Assembly (NCBI RefSeq): GCF_029866045.1
Contig: NZ_JARXAB010000034.1
Coordinates: 1 to 42,125, forward strand
Origin: Ramlibacter sp.
GTDB taxonomy: Bacteria; Pseudomonadota; Gammaproteobacteria; Burkholderiales; Burkholderiaceae_C
DNA length: 42,125 nucleotides
Reading direction: 5' to 3'
A program made the position numbers and the translations under genes. Shown piece after piece: positions 24,451 to 35,371 of this stretch (the stretch's first letter is position 1; each line of letters opens with the position of its first letter). The notes beneath the pieces are model-generated. The model was not told where the DNA came from. It did not search any database and was given only the letters and a program-made list of their open reading frames with translations.

Positions 24451-25269
24451 ATGGACATCACAGGCAAGGTGGCGGTAGTCACCGGAGGCGGTAGCGGCAT
24501 CGGCGCAGCCCTGGCCCGGCGTCTGGCGCAAGGCGGGGTGCGCGGCGTCGCCGTGGCCGACATCGACCTCGCCCGCGCCCAAGCGGTTGCGGACGACATC
24601 AACGCCAGCCTGGGTGACCCAGGTGGCGGCGTTGCGCTGGCCATTGGCTGTGACGTCGGCCGGGAAAGCGACGTCCAGGCGCTGGTGGCCTCGACGAGAG
24701 CTCGCTTCGGCCCCATCGACCTCTTCTTTTCCAACGCCGGCATCATCGGTCGCCAAGGAGGCATCGAGCTCGACGACGCGCTGTGGAACCGGATGTGGGA
24801 CATCCACGTCATGGCCCATGTGTGGGCGGCGCGCGCAGTGGTCCCCGAGATGGTGGCGCGAGGCAGCGGTGGCTTCGTGGTCACGGCCTCGGCAGCGGGC
24901 CTCCTTAACATCGTCGAGTCAGCGCCCTATGGGGTGACCAAGCACGCCGCCGTTGGCTTTGCCGAGTGGCTGCGGATCGCCTACGGGCGCCAGGGTGTTC
25001 AGGTGGCCTGCCTGTGCCCTCAGGCGGTCGACACCGAGATGACACGCGCTGGCGCGGGATCTGCGGGGCTCAACGGCGTGTTGCCCCCGGAGGACGTGGC
25101 TGAGGAGGCCGTTGCTGCACTGCAGGAGGGCCGCTTCCTGGCCCTGCCCCACCCGCAGGTCGCCGAGTACATTCAGGCCAAGGCCTCCGCCTATGACCGC
25201 TGGCTCGGGGGCATGCAAAAGCTGTACGCACAGTTCAAATCGGTCTCGGGGCTGGGCGCGTCCGGCTAA
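24451..25269 (+). CDS. Short-chain dehydrogenase/reductase (SDR)
   Basis: 272 residues. The NAD(P)-binding loop is TGGGSGIGAA near residue 13; SNAG marks the structural strand end, and YGVTKHAAVG gives the catalytic Tyr and Lys, with the Ser in VTASAAGLLN. The Asp after the second strand (VADIDLARA) suggests NAD rather than NADP. The C-terminal part is longer than average (AEYIQAKASAYDRWLGGMQKLYAQ). The substrate is unknown. The ATG has AAAGGAG at good spacing. An in-frame extension to 24211 has no family similarity. It is convergent with clpB. Confidence 0.92.
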   Translation: MDITGKVAVVTGGGSGIGAALARRLAQGGVRGVAVADIDLARAQAVADDINASLGDPGGGVALAIGCDVGRESDVQALVASTRARFGPIDLFFSNAGIIGRQGGIELDDALWNRMWDIHVMAHVWAARAVVPEMVARGSGGFVVTASAAGLLNIVESAPYGVTKHAAVGFAEWLRIAYGRQGVQVACLCPQAVDTEMTRAGAGSAGLNGVLPPEDVAEEAVAALQEGRFLALPHPQVAEYIQAKASAYDRWLGGMQKLYAQFKSVSGLGASG

Positions 25270-25341
25270 AGGCCAGCGGGCAACAACCGACCTTGGCGAC
25301 TCCCGGCTACCCAGGACGGGTCTTGACGATTTGGCTGCGGC

Positions 25342-27951
<2,610 letters not shown>

Positions 27952-27976
27952 GGTGGATTCCCTGGGTTGAAGCGCA

Positions 27977-28004
27977 ACTTGGGGCCCATGCGAGGTATTT
28001 CAAG
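27977..28004 (-). promoter_or_regulatory. Sigma-32 heat-shock promoter of clpB
   Basis: On the minus strand, CTTGAAA (27998-28004, exact -35 consensus) is followed after 13 bases by CCCCAAGT (27977-27984), close to the CCCCATnT -10. The clpB ATG lies about 25 bases further on. Confidence 0.8.
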
Positions 28005-28044
28005 GCGGTCCGACGCGGCCCGCCTTGACCAGGATCAAGCCGAC

Positions 28045-29034
28045 TTAATCGGCGGTGATGTTGTTGCGCCGGATCACCTCGCCCCAGCGGGGGTAGTCCC
28101 GGGCGGCAATGGCGCCCAGTTCGCTCGGGGTGGACGAGGCTGCGTCCATGCCACCCTTGCCCAGCACCTCGTTGACCTCGGGCTGCTTAAGGATGGCCAC
28201 CAGTTCGCTATTCAGGCGCGCGGTGACGCCCTGGGGCGCCTTGGCTGGCAGGAAGAAGGCGTACCACAGGTCCACCTCCACGCCCTTGACGCCCAGCTCC
28301 TCGAAGGTGGCCACATCGGGCGCCACCGGGTGGCGCTTGGGGCTGCCCACCGCCAGCGCGTTGAGGCGGCCGGCCTTGACCAAGCCGGCGGCAATGTGCA
28401 CAGGTAGGAAGCCTACGTTGACCTCGCCGGACAGCAGGTCCTGCTGGTAGCCGGCGGTACCGCGGTACGGAACGTGCAGCATGAAGGTGCCGGTGCGCGC
28501 CTTGAACAGCTCCATCGCCATGTGGTGCGGCGTGCCCACGCCGGGCGATCCGAAGCTGATGCCGCCCGGCTTCGCCGTCACCGCCTTGATCAGGTTGTCC
28601 ATGGATTTCAGGCCCGTCTTCGGGTTGGCCACCAGCATCAGCGTGCCCCAGGCCGCCATGGACACGGGCTGGAAATCCTTTTGCGGGTCGAACGGCACGT
28701 TCTTGTACATCTGCGACGCCATCAGCATGGTGTTGGCGCCCATGAGGATGGTGTGGCCGTCGGTGGACTTGGCCACCGCGTCGGCCCCGATGTTCCCGCT
28801 GGCGCCGGGCTGGTTCACAACCACCACCGGCTGGCCCAGGGCCTGCGACAGGCGCGGCTGCACGGTGCGGGCAATGGTGTCCATGCCGGTGCCGGGGGTG
28901 AACGGGACGATGATCCTCACGGACTGGGTGGGCCAGGCCGGGGCCTGGGACCAGGCGGAGGGAGCGGCAATGACGGTGCCGATCGCGGCGCCGATGGCGG
29001 CCAGGCTGGCGCGGCGGGTGAAATGATGACGCAC
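28045..29034 (-). CDS. Bug family periplasmic solute-binding protein (TctC type)
   Basis: 329 residues including a signal peptide: basic HHFTRRAS, a hydrophobic stretch, and likely cleavage after SAWSQA. The mature part is a typical tripartite tricarboxylate transporter receptor: WPTQSVRIIVPFTPGTGMDTIAR, VVVNQPGASGNIGADAVAKS, VPYRGTAGYQQDLLSGEV and GRLNALAVGS. It would bind a carboxylate; no TctA/TctB membrane genes adjoin, so it is an orphan receptor as is common in Burkholderiales. The start is GTG at 29034 with GAGGAG upstream. It follows the amidohydrolase on the same strand and is probably co-transcribed, so that enzyme's substrate may be its ligand. Confidence 0.93.
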   Translation of the reverse strand: MRHHFTRRASLAAIGAAIGTVIAAPSAWSQAPAWPTQSVRIIVPFTPGTGMDTIARTVQPRLSQALGQPVVVVNQPGASGNIGADAVAKSTDGHTILMGANTMLMASQMYKNVPFDPQKDFQPVSMAAWGTLMLVANPKTGLKSMDNLIKAVTAKPGGISFGSPGVGTPHHMAMELFKARTGTFMLHVPYRGTAGYQQDLLSGEVNVGFLPVHIAAGLVKAGRLNALAVGSPKRHPVAPDVATFEELGVKGVEVDLWYAFFLPAKAPQGVTARLNSELVAILKQPEVNEVLGKGGMDAASSTPSELGAIAARDYPRWGEVIRRNNITAD

Positions 29035-29086
29035 GGATGTCTCCTCGGTTCTCGGTGGGCTCTTGGGCTTGCGTGCCTGCCGCGTC

Positions 29087-30163
29087 TCAGCGGAGCTTGA
29101 ACACGCGCTCGGCGTTGGTCTGGAAGAACTTCGTCTTGTTCTCCAGCGACAAGTCCATACCGTCGAGGATGTTCACCTCGTCCGGCACGTACTGGTAGGG
29201 ATAATCCATGGCGTACATCACGCGGTCCATCCCCATGAACCCTTGGGCGAACTTGATCGCGTGCGGCCAGGCCACCCCGCTATTGGTGATGGTGAAGTTC
29301 TGGCGCAGGTAGTCGCTGGGGCGCTGGCGTAGCGGCTTGACGCTCTCGTAGCGTTGCGAGCGCACTGTGGCGCCATGCATGTAGTCCAGCCTGTAGGCCC
29401 AGTACGGCAGCGCCTCGCCCATGTGCCCCAGGATCATCTGCAGCCTGGGGAAGCGGTCGAACACCCCGGCGGTGATGATGCGTAGCGCGTGAAGACCCGT
29501 CTCCACAGCGAAGCCGTAGATGGCCCCGTCCAGCCCCGCCGCGGCGAAGGGCTCGTACATGCCCGGTGGCAAGGAGTTGGGATGCAAGTAGATGGGGGCA
29601 TCCATGGCCTCGGCGGCGGCGAAGATGTCCCAGAACTTCGGGTCGGACAGGTACTCGCCATTCGTGTGCGAATTGATCACCACCGCATGGATGCCCAACT
29701 CGCGCACGCCGCGCTCGATCTCCCTGGCGGCGGCGGCCGGGTCTTGCGGGGCCACCGCCAGCATGCCCGCAAAACGAGTGGGATGGCGGCGGATGGCGTC
29801 GGCCAGGAAGTCGTTGGCCGTGCGCGCGAACGAGACTGCGGTGGGCGTGTCCATCACCTGCACGCCGGGCGAGGTCAGCGCCATCACGGCAACGTCGATC
29901 CCGGCCTCGTCCATGTGCTGCAGGCGCAGATCGTCCATGTCGACGAGGCAACGCATGATGTGCTGTGCCCGCTCGCTCGGGCTGGTCATGTAGAACCCCA
30001 TCAGGCCCTTGAAGCCGGCATCGCAGTCGCCGCGCTCGCAGATGCGGCGGTAGATGTCCAGCATCTCCGGCGGCGCGAAGGCCTCCTCAGTGGCAATGCG
30101 CTTGTACGGCACCCGGGCGGGTGGTTTCGGGTTGCCGGTCTCCGGCAGCTTCACGTCGATCAC
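29087..30163 (-). CDS. Amidohydrolase family protein (ACMSD/resorcylate decarboxylase-like)
   Basis: About 358 residues. The Amidohydrolase_2 fold is shown by the N-terminal IATEEAFAPPEM, where Glu takes the place of the usual HxH, as in gamma-resorcylate decarboxylase, and by IYLHPNS (His), LGHMGEALPYW (His) and MDYPYQ (Asp), the remaining metal ligands. QHMDEAGIDVAVMALTSPGVQ is also typical. It likely decarboxylates or hydrolyses an aromatic or related acid; the substrate is not known. The GTG at 30163 is preceded by AGGAGA, which makes it the best start. It is divergent from a LysR remnant and upstream of a Bug binding protein, together forming a small catabolic module. Confidence 0.87.
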   Translation of the reverse strand: MIDVKLPETGNPKPPARVPYKRIATEEAFAPPEMLDIYRRICERGDCDAGFKGLMGFYMTSPSERAQHIMRCLVDMDDLRLQHMDEAGIDVAVMALTSPGVQVMDTPTAVSFARTANDFLADAIRRHPTRFAGMLAVAPQDPAAAAREIERGVRELGIHAVVINSHTNGEYLSDPKFWDIFAAAEAMDAPIYLHPNSLPPGMYEPFAAAGLDGAIYGFAVETGLHALRIITAGVFDRFPRLQMILGHMGEALPYWAYRLDYMHGATVRSQRYESVKPLRQRPSDYLRQNFTITNSGVAWPHAIKFAQGFMGMDRVMYAMDYPYQYVPDEVNILDGMDLSLENKTKFFQTNAERVFKLR

Positions 30164-30236
30164 TTGTCGTCTCCTCAGAACCCTTGGGATAGGGATTGGC
30201 GAGAATCTAATTGATCGCGACTCACATAACAATACG

Positions 30237-30267
30237 TCGATTCAAGCTATCAGTTTTCTCGAATCGA
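30237..30267. promoter_or_regulatory. Inverted repeat before the LysR remnant, candidate LTTR operator
   Basis: TCGATTC (30237-30243) and GAATCGA (30261-30267) are perfect complements separated by 17 bases, nine bases before the LysR ATG in the divergent gap. LysR regulators usually bind such sites beside their own gene. Confidence 0.4.
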
Positions 30268-30275
30268 GCCAGACC

Positions 30276-30837
30276 ATGGACACCCTAGCCAACCTGCGCG
30301 CCTTCGTTTCCGTAGCCGAATCCGGCAGCTTCTCGCAGGCGGCCCACCAGGCCGGTGTCGCGACCTCGGTGATCACCAAGCGCGTGGACCAGCTGGAGTG
30401 GCGCATCCGCGCGCCGCTATTCGCCCGCTCGACGCGCCGGCTGTCGCTGACCGACGTGGGCGAGCGCTACCTGCCGGTGGTGCGGCAGCTGGTGCGGCAG
30501 ATGGACGACACGCTGGACGGCATGGCCCGCGACGACGGAACGCTGGAGGGCCATATGCGTATCCATCGCGCTGCTGGCCGACTACCTCATTACCCCGGGT
30601 CTGAGGGACGGACGGCTGGTGGAGGTGCTGCCGGCCATGCACCTGCCGGACCTGTGGCTCAAGGCGATGGTGCCCGCGAGCCGGGCCGAGTTGCCACGTG
30701 TCCGCGCGCTGCTGCACTGGCTGTCCGCGCAGCTGGCGGGGATGGCGCTGGGAAGCGGGTTCGACGTCGAGGTCCGGCCGGCGGTGGCGCACGCTTGCGA
30801 TCACCCAGATCGCGCGGCGACCCTACCCGTTCGATGA
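30276..30837 (+). pseudogene. LysR family regulator with internal deletion and frameshift
   Basis: The first about 95 codons encode an intact LysR helix-turn-helix: MDTLANLRAFVSVAESGSFS, then the recognition helix and RRLSLTDVGERYL, ending GHMRI. Right after (about 30560-30566) the family similarity jumps to another frame, which reads ALLADYLITPGLRDGRLVEV and LPRVRALLHWLSAQL, the C-terminal end of a LysR effector domain. Roughly 130 codons of effector domain are missing between these parts. The DNA-binding part could still be made, but no ligand sensing is possible. The tail overlaps the moaE 3' end. The intact partner would have controlled the divergent amidohydrolase module. Confidence 0.85.
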
Positions 30838-31320
30838 GGCGATGCCCCAGCGCGCCAGCGCCGCGTCATCGCTCACGCGGGCGTCGACCCAGCGCGCGCC
30901 CTCGGGCGTCTGCTCCTTCTTCCAGAACGGCGCCCGGGTCTTGAGGAAGTCCATCAGGCACTCGCAGGCCTGGAAGGCCTCGCCCCGGTGGGCGGCGCTC
31001 AAAGCCACCAGCACGATCTGGTCTTGCATCGACAGCGGCCCGACACGGTGGATCACCGTGACGGACCGGACGCCGAAGCGGCGTTGCACCGCCTCCGCCA
31101 TCTCCCGGATCGCCTTTTCGGTCATGCCCGGGTAATGCTCGAGCGTCATGGCGCGCACCGCCTGCCCATCGTTGCGGTCGCGCACCGTCCCGACAAAGGC
31201 GCAGACTGCGCCCACACCAGGGTCAGCTGCGCGCAGGGCCGCGACCTCGGCGGAGAGGTCGAAATCCTCTGTTTGGATGGCGATGTGGATGCGGCCTGCG
31301 CCGACATTGGCGTCCTGCAT
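30823..31320 (-). CDS. moaE: Molybdopterin synthase catalytic subunit MoaE
   Basis: 165 residues. MoaE with MoaD adds two sulfurs to precursor Z in molybdopterin synthesis. The family blocks are present: GAVCAFVGTVRDRNDG, MTLEHYPGMTEKAI, VIHRVGPLSMQDQIVLVAL, SAAHRGEAFQACECLMD and the catalytic Lys region LKTRAPFWKKE. It starts two bases after moaD and is the last gene of moeA-moaD-moaE. Confidence 0.96.
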   Translation of the reverse strand: MQDANVGAGRIHIAIQTEDFDLSAEVAALRAADPGVGAVCAFVGTVRDRNDGQAVRAMTLEHYPGMTEKAIREMAEAVQRRFGVRSVTVIHRVGPLSMQDQIVLVALSAAHRGEAFQACECLMDFLKTRAPFWKKEQTPEGARWVDARVSDDAALARWGIASSNG

Positions 31321-31322
31321 GC

Positions 31323-31574
31323 TCAGCCCCCCGTCACGGGCGGGAAAAAAGCCACCTCGGCGTCCGGACGCAAGGCCGTGGCCTCATCGCAAAGAACCTG
31401 GCCCAGGGCCATGCGCAGCGGCTGATGGCGACCCAGGGCCAGGGCATGGGGGCCGCCTCGCGCGATCAGCTCGCTACGCAAGTCGCCCAGGGTGGCGGCG
31501 TCGGTCGACACGGTTTCACCATGGCCGAGGACTTCCCGGACTGAAGCGAAATAAAGCACCCGAAGCTCCATCAC
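31323..31574 (-). CDS. moaD: Molybdopterin synthase sulfur carrier subunit MoaD
   Basis: 83 residues with the ubiquitin-like fold (ELRVLYFASVREVLG) and the C-terminal FFPPVTGG; the final Gly-Gly is adenylated and thiocarboxylated to donate sulfur. The start ATG overlaps the moeA stop (ATGA), which implies translational coupling. A second ATG follows immediately. Confidence 0.95.
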   Translation of the reverse strand: MMELRVLYFASVREVLGHGETVSTDAATLGDLRSELIARGGPHALALGRHQPLRMALGQVLCDEATALRPDAEVAFFPPVTGG

Positions 31575-32839
31575 AGCAAGTCCTCCAGCGCGATGAAGCG
31601 CACTCGGTCACCTCGCGCGATGGGCTGGCCCGGAGGGTTGTCCACCAGGCCATCGGCCCAGGCCAGGGAGGTGAGCACACCCGAGCCCTGGTTGGGGAAC
31701 AGGTCCAGGGTGCCCTCGGCGTTACGCCGCACCCGCAGGAATTCGCGCCGTTTGTCCGGGCGGGGCCAGTCAAAGCCGGCGATGAACTGATTTGCGGGGA
31801 CCGCCAAGTCCGTGGCGCCCTGAAGCCGCAGCACAAAGGGGCGGGCCAGCACCAGAAAAGTCACGAAGCTGGAGACCGGGTTGCCTGGCAGGCCCATCAC
31901 GTGCGTGGCGCCGATCTGCCCATAGGCAAAGGGCTTGCCCGGCTTGATCGCCACCTGCCACAGGTCCAGCCGGCCCAGGGCCTGGACGGCGGGGCGCAGA
32001 TGGTCCTCCTCCCCCACCGACACGCCACCGCTGGCCAGTACCAGATCGTGGCCCGCGGCCGCCTCGCTCAAGGCCTGGACGGTGGCGGCTCGTGTATCGG
32101 GGACGTTGCCCAAGTCGCTGACCTCGCAGCCCGCACGTTCCAGAAGGCGGCGCAGGAAGAAGCGATTGCTGTTGTAGATCGCGCCAGCGGGCATTTGTTC
32201 CGGCGGCACGGTGCCAGGCATGACCAGCTCGTCGCCCGTCGACAGCAGCGCCACCCGGGGCCGAGCTGCGACAGGCAGCCGGTCAAGGCCAATGCTGGCC
32301 GCCAGGCCCAGCGCCGCGGGTCCGATGCGGTCACCTGCGCGCAGCACCATGGCGCCCTGCTGTATGTCTTCGCCGCTGTAGCGAACATTCTGTCCCTTGT
32401 GGGGCGCCTTGATGAACCGAATCGCGCCTTCTGCTGCCGGCTCTGTTTCCTCCTGCATCACCACCGTATCGGCACCGGGGGGCAGGGGTGCGCCGGTGAA
32501 GATGCGGGCTGCCGTGCCAAGCGCCAAGGGCTGGGGCGCCGTACCGGCTGGAATGCGCTGGCTGACTGGCAGCACCGCACCGGCTGCGGCGGCGTCGGCA
32601 GCCCGGAGGGCATAACCATCCATTGCGCTGTTGTCGTGAGGCGGCACCTGCAGCGGCGAGACCAGGTCGTGGGCCAGAATGCGGCGGTCGGCCTCGACGA
32701 GCGGGACCGTCTCAGTGCGGCCCAGGGGCTGGGCCTGCGCCAAGAGTTCGGCCAGGGCATCGTCCAGAGGCCGCAGGGCGGGACGCGAGGCCTGACGCGA
32801 AGATTGGGGGTCAGGAGTGGAAGCTATCATCCCGCGCAT
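31571..32839 (-). CDS. moeA: Molybdopterin molybdotransferase MoeA
   Basis: About 422 residues. MoeA inserts molybdate into adenylylated molybdopterin. Recognisable blocks: PHDNSAMDGYALRA, ARIFTGAPLPPGADTVVMQEE, VALLSTGDELV, GAIYNSNRFFLRRLLE, LASGGVSVGEEDHLRPAV, the molybdate-site region KPGKPFAYGQ and GLPGNPVSSFVTF. Starts at 32839 (MRGMIAS) and 32830 (MIAS) are both possible; the reading can be extended further upstream but has no family similarity there. It is divergent from the Old Yellow Enzyme gene, with a gap of about 60 bases. Confidence 0.95.
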   Translation of the reverse strand: MRGMIASTPDPQSSRQASRPALRPLDDALAELLAQAQPLGRTETVPLVEADRRILAHDLVSPLQVPPHDNSAMDGYALRAADAAAAGAVLPVSQRIPAGTAPQPLALGTAARIFTGAPLPPGADTVVMQEETEPAAEGAIRFIKAPHKGQNVRYSGEDIQQGAMVLRAGDRIGPAALGLAASIGLDRLPVAARPRVALLSTGDELVMPGTVPPEQMPAGAIYNSNRFFLRRLLERAGCEVSDLGNVPDTRAATVQALSEAAAGHDLVLASGGVSVGEEDHLRPAVQALGRLDLWQVAIKPGKPFAYGQIGATHVMGLPGNPVSSFVTFLVLARPFVLRLQGATDLAVPANQFIAGFDWPRPDKRREFLRVRRNAEGTLDLFPNQGSGVLTSLAWADGLVDNPPGQPIARGDRVRFIALEDLL

Positions 32840-32898
32840 TGTGACGCGTCCAGAAAACGGGCCCCCACGTCCAGGAAAATGCGAGAAGGAGTGCACCC

Positions 32899-33981
32899 GT
32901 GAGTTTGCTGTTCCAGGGCCTGTCCCTGCGTGAGGTCCATCTTCCCAACCGCATAGGCGTCTCGCCCATGTGCCAGTACTCCGCGCTGGACGGCCATGTG
33001 ACCGACTGGCATCGAGTGCATTACGGCGCCCGGGCCACAGGAGGGGCCGGCTTGCTGATCGTCGAAGCGACGGCTATCGCGGCGGAGGGCCGCATCAGCC
33101 CCGGCGACCTCGGACTGTGGCGAGAGAGCCAGATCGAGGGATTGGCGCACATTGCCAGGCAAGCCCGTTCCAAAGGCTGCGTGCCTGCGATCCAGCTGGC
33201 CCACGCCGGGCGAAAGGGCAGCCTGTCCCTGGGCTGGGAGCCGCAACGCGGTCTGGAGATATCCGAGGGCGGCTGGACACCGGTCGCGCCCTCAGCCCTG
33301 GCGTTTAGCCCTGCCTTCCCGACCCCTGCCGAACTGGACGAAGCCGGCATCGCCGCGGTGATCGACGGCTTTGCCGCTTCCGCCCGGCGAGCACTGGAGG
33401 CTGGCTTCGAGGCGGTCGAAATCCATGGCGCGCACGGCTACCTACTGCACCAGTTCATGTCGCCCTTGTCGAACCAGCGTGAGGACCGCTGGGGCGGCAG
33501 CTTCGAGCACCGCACCCGATTGGTTCGGGAGGTTGTGGGGGCCGTGCGTTCGGCCTGGCCGGAGCGCCTGCCCCTGCTCGTGCGCCTATCCGCGACCGAC
33601 TGGGTCGACGGTGGGTGGGATATCGAGCAGACGGTAGAACTGTGCCGGGTCCTCAAGCAGTCGGGGGTCGACCTGGTGGACATCTCCAGCGGCGGCAGCA
33701 GTTCGCAAGCCAAGATCCCGGTTGGCCCTGGCTACCAGGTACCTTTCGCGCAGCGCGTGCGGCGGGAAGCCGGGATCCCGGTAGCCGCGGTCGGCATGAT
33801 CACCGAGCCTGCGCAGGCCGAGGCCATCCTGGCCGAGGGCCAGGCCGACCTGGTGCTGGTCGGCCGGGAGCTTCTGCGCAACCCCTACTGGCCGCTGCAG
33901 GCGGCCGAGGCACTGGGCGAGACGCCGGCCTACCCGAAGCAGTACCTGCGGGCGGTACCGTTCAGGCGCAGTGCTGGGTGA
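32899..33981 (+). CDS. Old Yellow Enzyme family NADH:flavin oxidoreductase (YqjM-like)
   Basis: 360 residues. An FMN TIM barrel reducing activated C=C bonds. LPNRIGVSPMCQYSALDGHVTDWHRVHYG contains the Cys in SPMCQYS that marks the thermophilic-like/YqjM class. IQLAHAGRKGS and EIHGAHGYLLHQFMSP (with the His pair for substrate binding), SNQREDRWGGS and the C-terminal PVAAVGMITEPAQAE follow. The GTG at 32899 has AAGGAG upstream. The last 20 bases overlap the thrC 3' end on the other strand. The physiological substrate is unknown. Confidence 0.93.
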   Translation: MSLLFQGLSLREVHLPNRIGVSPMCQYSALDGHVTDWHRVHYGARATGGAGLLIVEATAIAAEGRISPGDLGLWRESQIEGLAHIARQARSKGCVPAIQLAHAGRKGSLSLGWEPQRGLEISEGGWTPVAPSALAFSPAFPTPAELDEAGIAAVIDGFAASARRALEAGFEAVEIHGAHGYLLHQFMSPLSNQREDRWGGSFEHRTRLVREVVGAVRSAWPERLPLLVRLSATDWVDGGWDIEQTVELCRVLKQSGVDLVDISSGGSSSQAKIPVGPGYQVPFAQRVRREAGIPVAAVGMITEPAQAEAILAEGQADLVLVGRELLRNPYWPLQAAEALGETPAYPKQYLRAVPFRRSAG

Positions 33982-35371
33982 TGTAGCGCTTGATGCCGTC
34001 GACATCGGCCGGCATCACCTGCACCCGCTTGGGCAACTGCTCGATGCCCTCAAAGCCGGCGGGCCGCTCCGGCTCGCGGCCCAAAGCCTCGACGATGGTC
34101 GAAGCGAACTTGATGGGCAAAGCGGTCTCGAGCACGATCATCGGCACGCCGGGCTGCATTTGCTCACGCGCCACCTTCACGCCATCAGCGGTATGGGTGT
34201 CGATGAGGGTGCCAAAACGCTCGAAGGTGTCCCGGATGGTGACGAGGCGGTTGTCATGGGTGCTCTTGCCGCTGGCAAAGCCGTAGCGACCCCAGGCCTG
34301 GGCCACTTCTGCGGCCAGGGAGAACTGGCCCTTGGCGGCCAGTTCGGGCCCGAACAACTGGCGAGTGCGCTCACCGTCGCGGCCGAGCAGGTCAAAGACG
34401 AAACGCTCGAAGTTGCTCGCCTTCGAGATGTCCATCGAGGGGCTGGAGGTCTCGAAGGTGTCGGCGCTGCCGCGCACCCGGTAGGTGCCGGTACGGAAAA
34501 ATTCGTCGAGAACATCGTTCTCGTTGGTGGCCGCCACCAGACGCTCGACGGGCAACCCCATCATGCGGGCGACATGACCGGCGCAGATGTTGCCGAAGTT
34601 GCCGGAGGGTACGGCGAAGCTCACCTTTTGTTCGTTCGACTGCGTCGCTTGAAAATACCCGGCGAAGTAGTACACCACCTGCGCCACCAGACGGGCCCAG
34701 TTGATCGAGTTGACGGTGCCGATGCGCCACTGGCGCTTGAAGGTCAGGTCGTTGGAGACCGCCTTGACGATATCCTGGCAATCGTCGAACACGCCCTCGA
34801 TCGCGATGTTGTGAATGTTGGCTTCCTGCAGGCTGAACATCTGCGCCTGTTGAAAGGGGCTCATGCGGCCGTGCGGCGACGTCATGAAGACGCGTATGCC
34901 CTTCTTGCCCTTCATCGCGTATTCGGCGGCACTGCCGGTGTCGCCGGAGGTGGCGCCCAAGATGTTCAGCTCTTCTCCTCGGCGGGCCAGCTCGTACTCG
35001 AACAGGTTGCCAAGCAGTTGCATGGCCATGTCTTTGAAGGCCAGCGTCGGGCCGTTGGACAGGGCTTCCAGGTAGACGCCGTCCTCGAGCTTGCGCAAGG
35101 GCACGATCTCGGTGGTGCCAAAGACTTGCGCGGTGTAGGTCTTGCGACACAGGGTCCGAAGGTCGTCTGCCGGAATGTCGTCGATGTAAAGCGAGAGAAT
35201 TTCAAAGGCCAGGTCGGCATACGGCAGGCTGCGCCAGCGCGCCAAGGTGGCGCCGTCGACCTGCGGGTAGCGCTCGGGCAGGTACAGGCCGCCATCGGGC
35301 GCCAAACCTTCGAGCAGGATCTCGCAAAAACGTTTGCGGTCCGGGTGGCCGCGGGTCGACAGGTACAGCAT
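33962..35371 (-). CDS. thrC: Threonine synthase
   Basis: 469 residues. A PLP enzyme that converts O-phosphohomoserine to threonine. MLYLSTRGHPDRKRFCEILLEGLAPDGGLYLPE is the family N-terminus; Lys113 in TLAFKDMAMQ carries PLP. GATSGDTGSAAEYAMKGK and VPSGNFGNICAGHVA bind the phosphate. It is the long fungal/proteobacterial type. Its ATG overlaps the hom stop by one base (TGATG), so it is translationally coupled as the last gene of alaA-hom-thrC. Confidence 0.97.
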   Translation of the reverse strand: MLYLSTRGHPDRKRFCEILLEGLAPDGGLYLPERYPQVDGATLARWRSLPYADLAFEILSLYIDDIPADDLRTLCRKTYTAQVFGTTEIVPLRKLEDGVYLEALSNGPTLAFKDMAMQLLGNLFEYELARRGEELNILGATSGDTGSAAEYAMKGKKGIRVFMTSPHGRMSPFQQAQMFSLQEANIHNIAIEGVFDDCQDIVKAVSNDLTFKRQWRIGTVNSINWARLVAQVVYYFAGYFQATQSNEQKVSFAVPSGNFGNICAGHVARMMGLPVERLVAATNENDVLDEFFRTGTYRVRGSADTFETSSPSMDISKASNFERFVFDLLGRDGERTRQLFGPELAAKGQFSLAAEVAQAWGRYGFASGKSTHDNRLVTIRDTFERFGTLIDTHTADGVKVAREQMQPGVPMIVLETALPIKFASTIVEALGREPERPAGFEGIEQLPKRVQVMPADVDGIKRYITQHCA

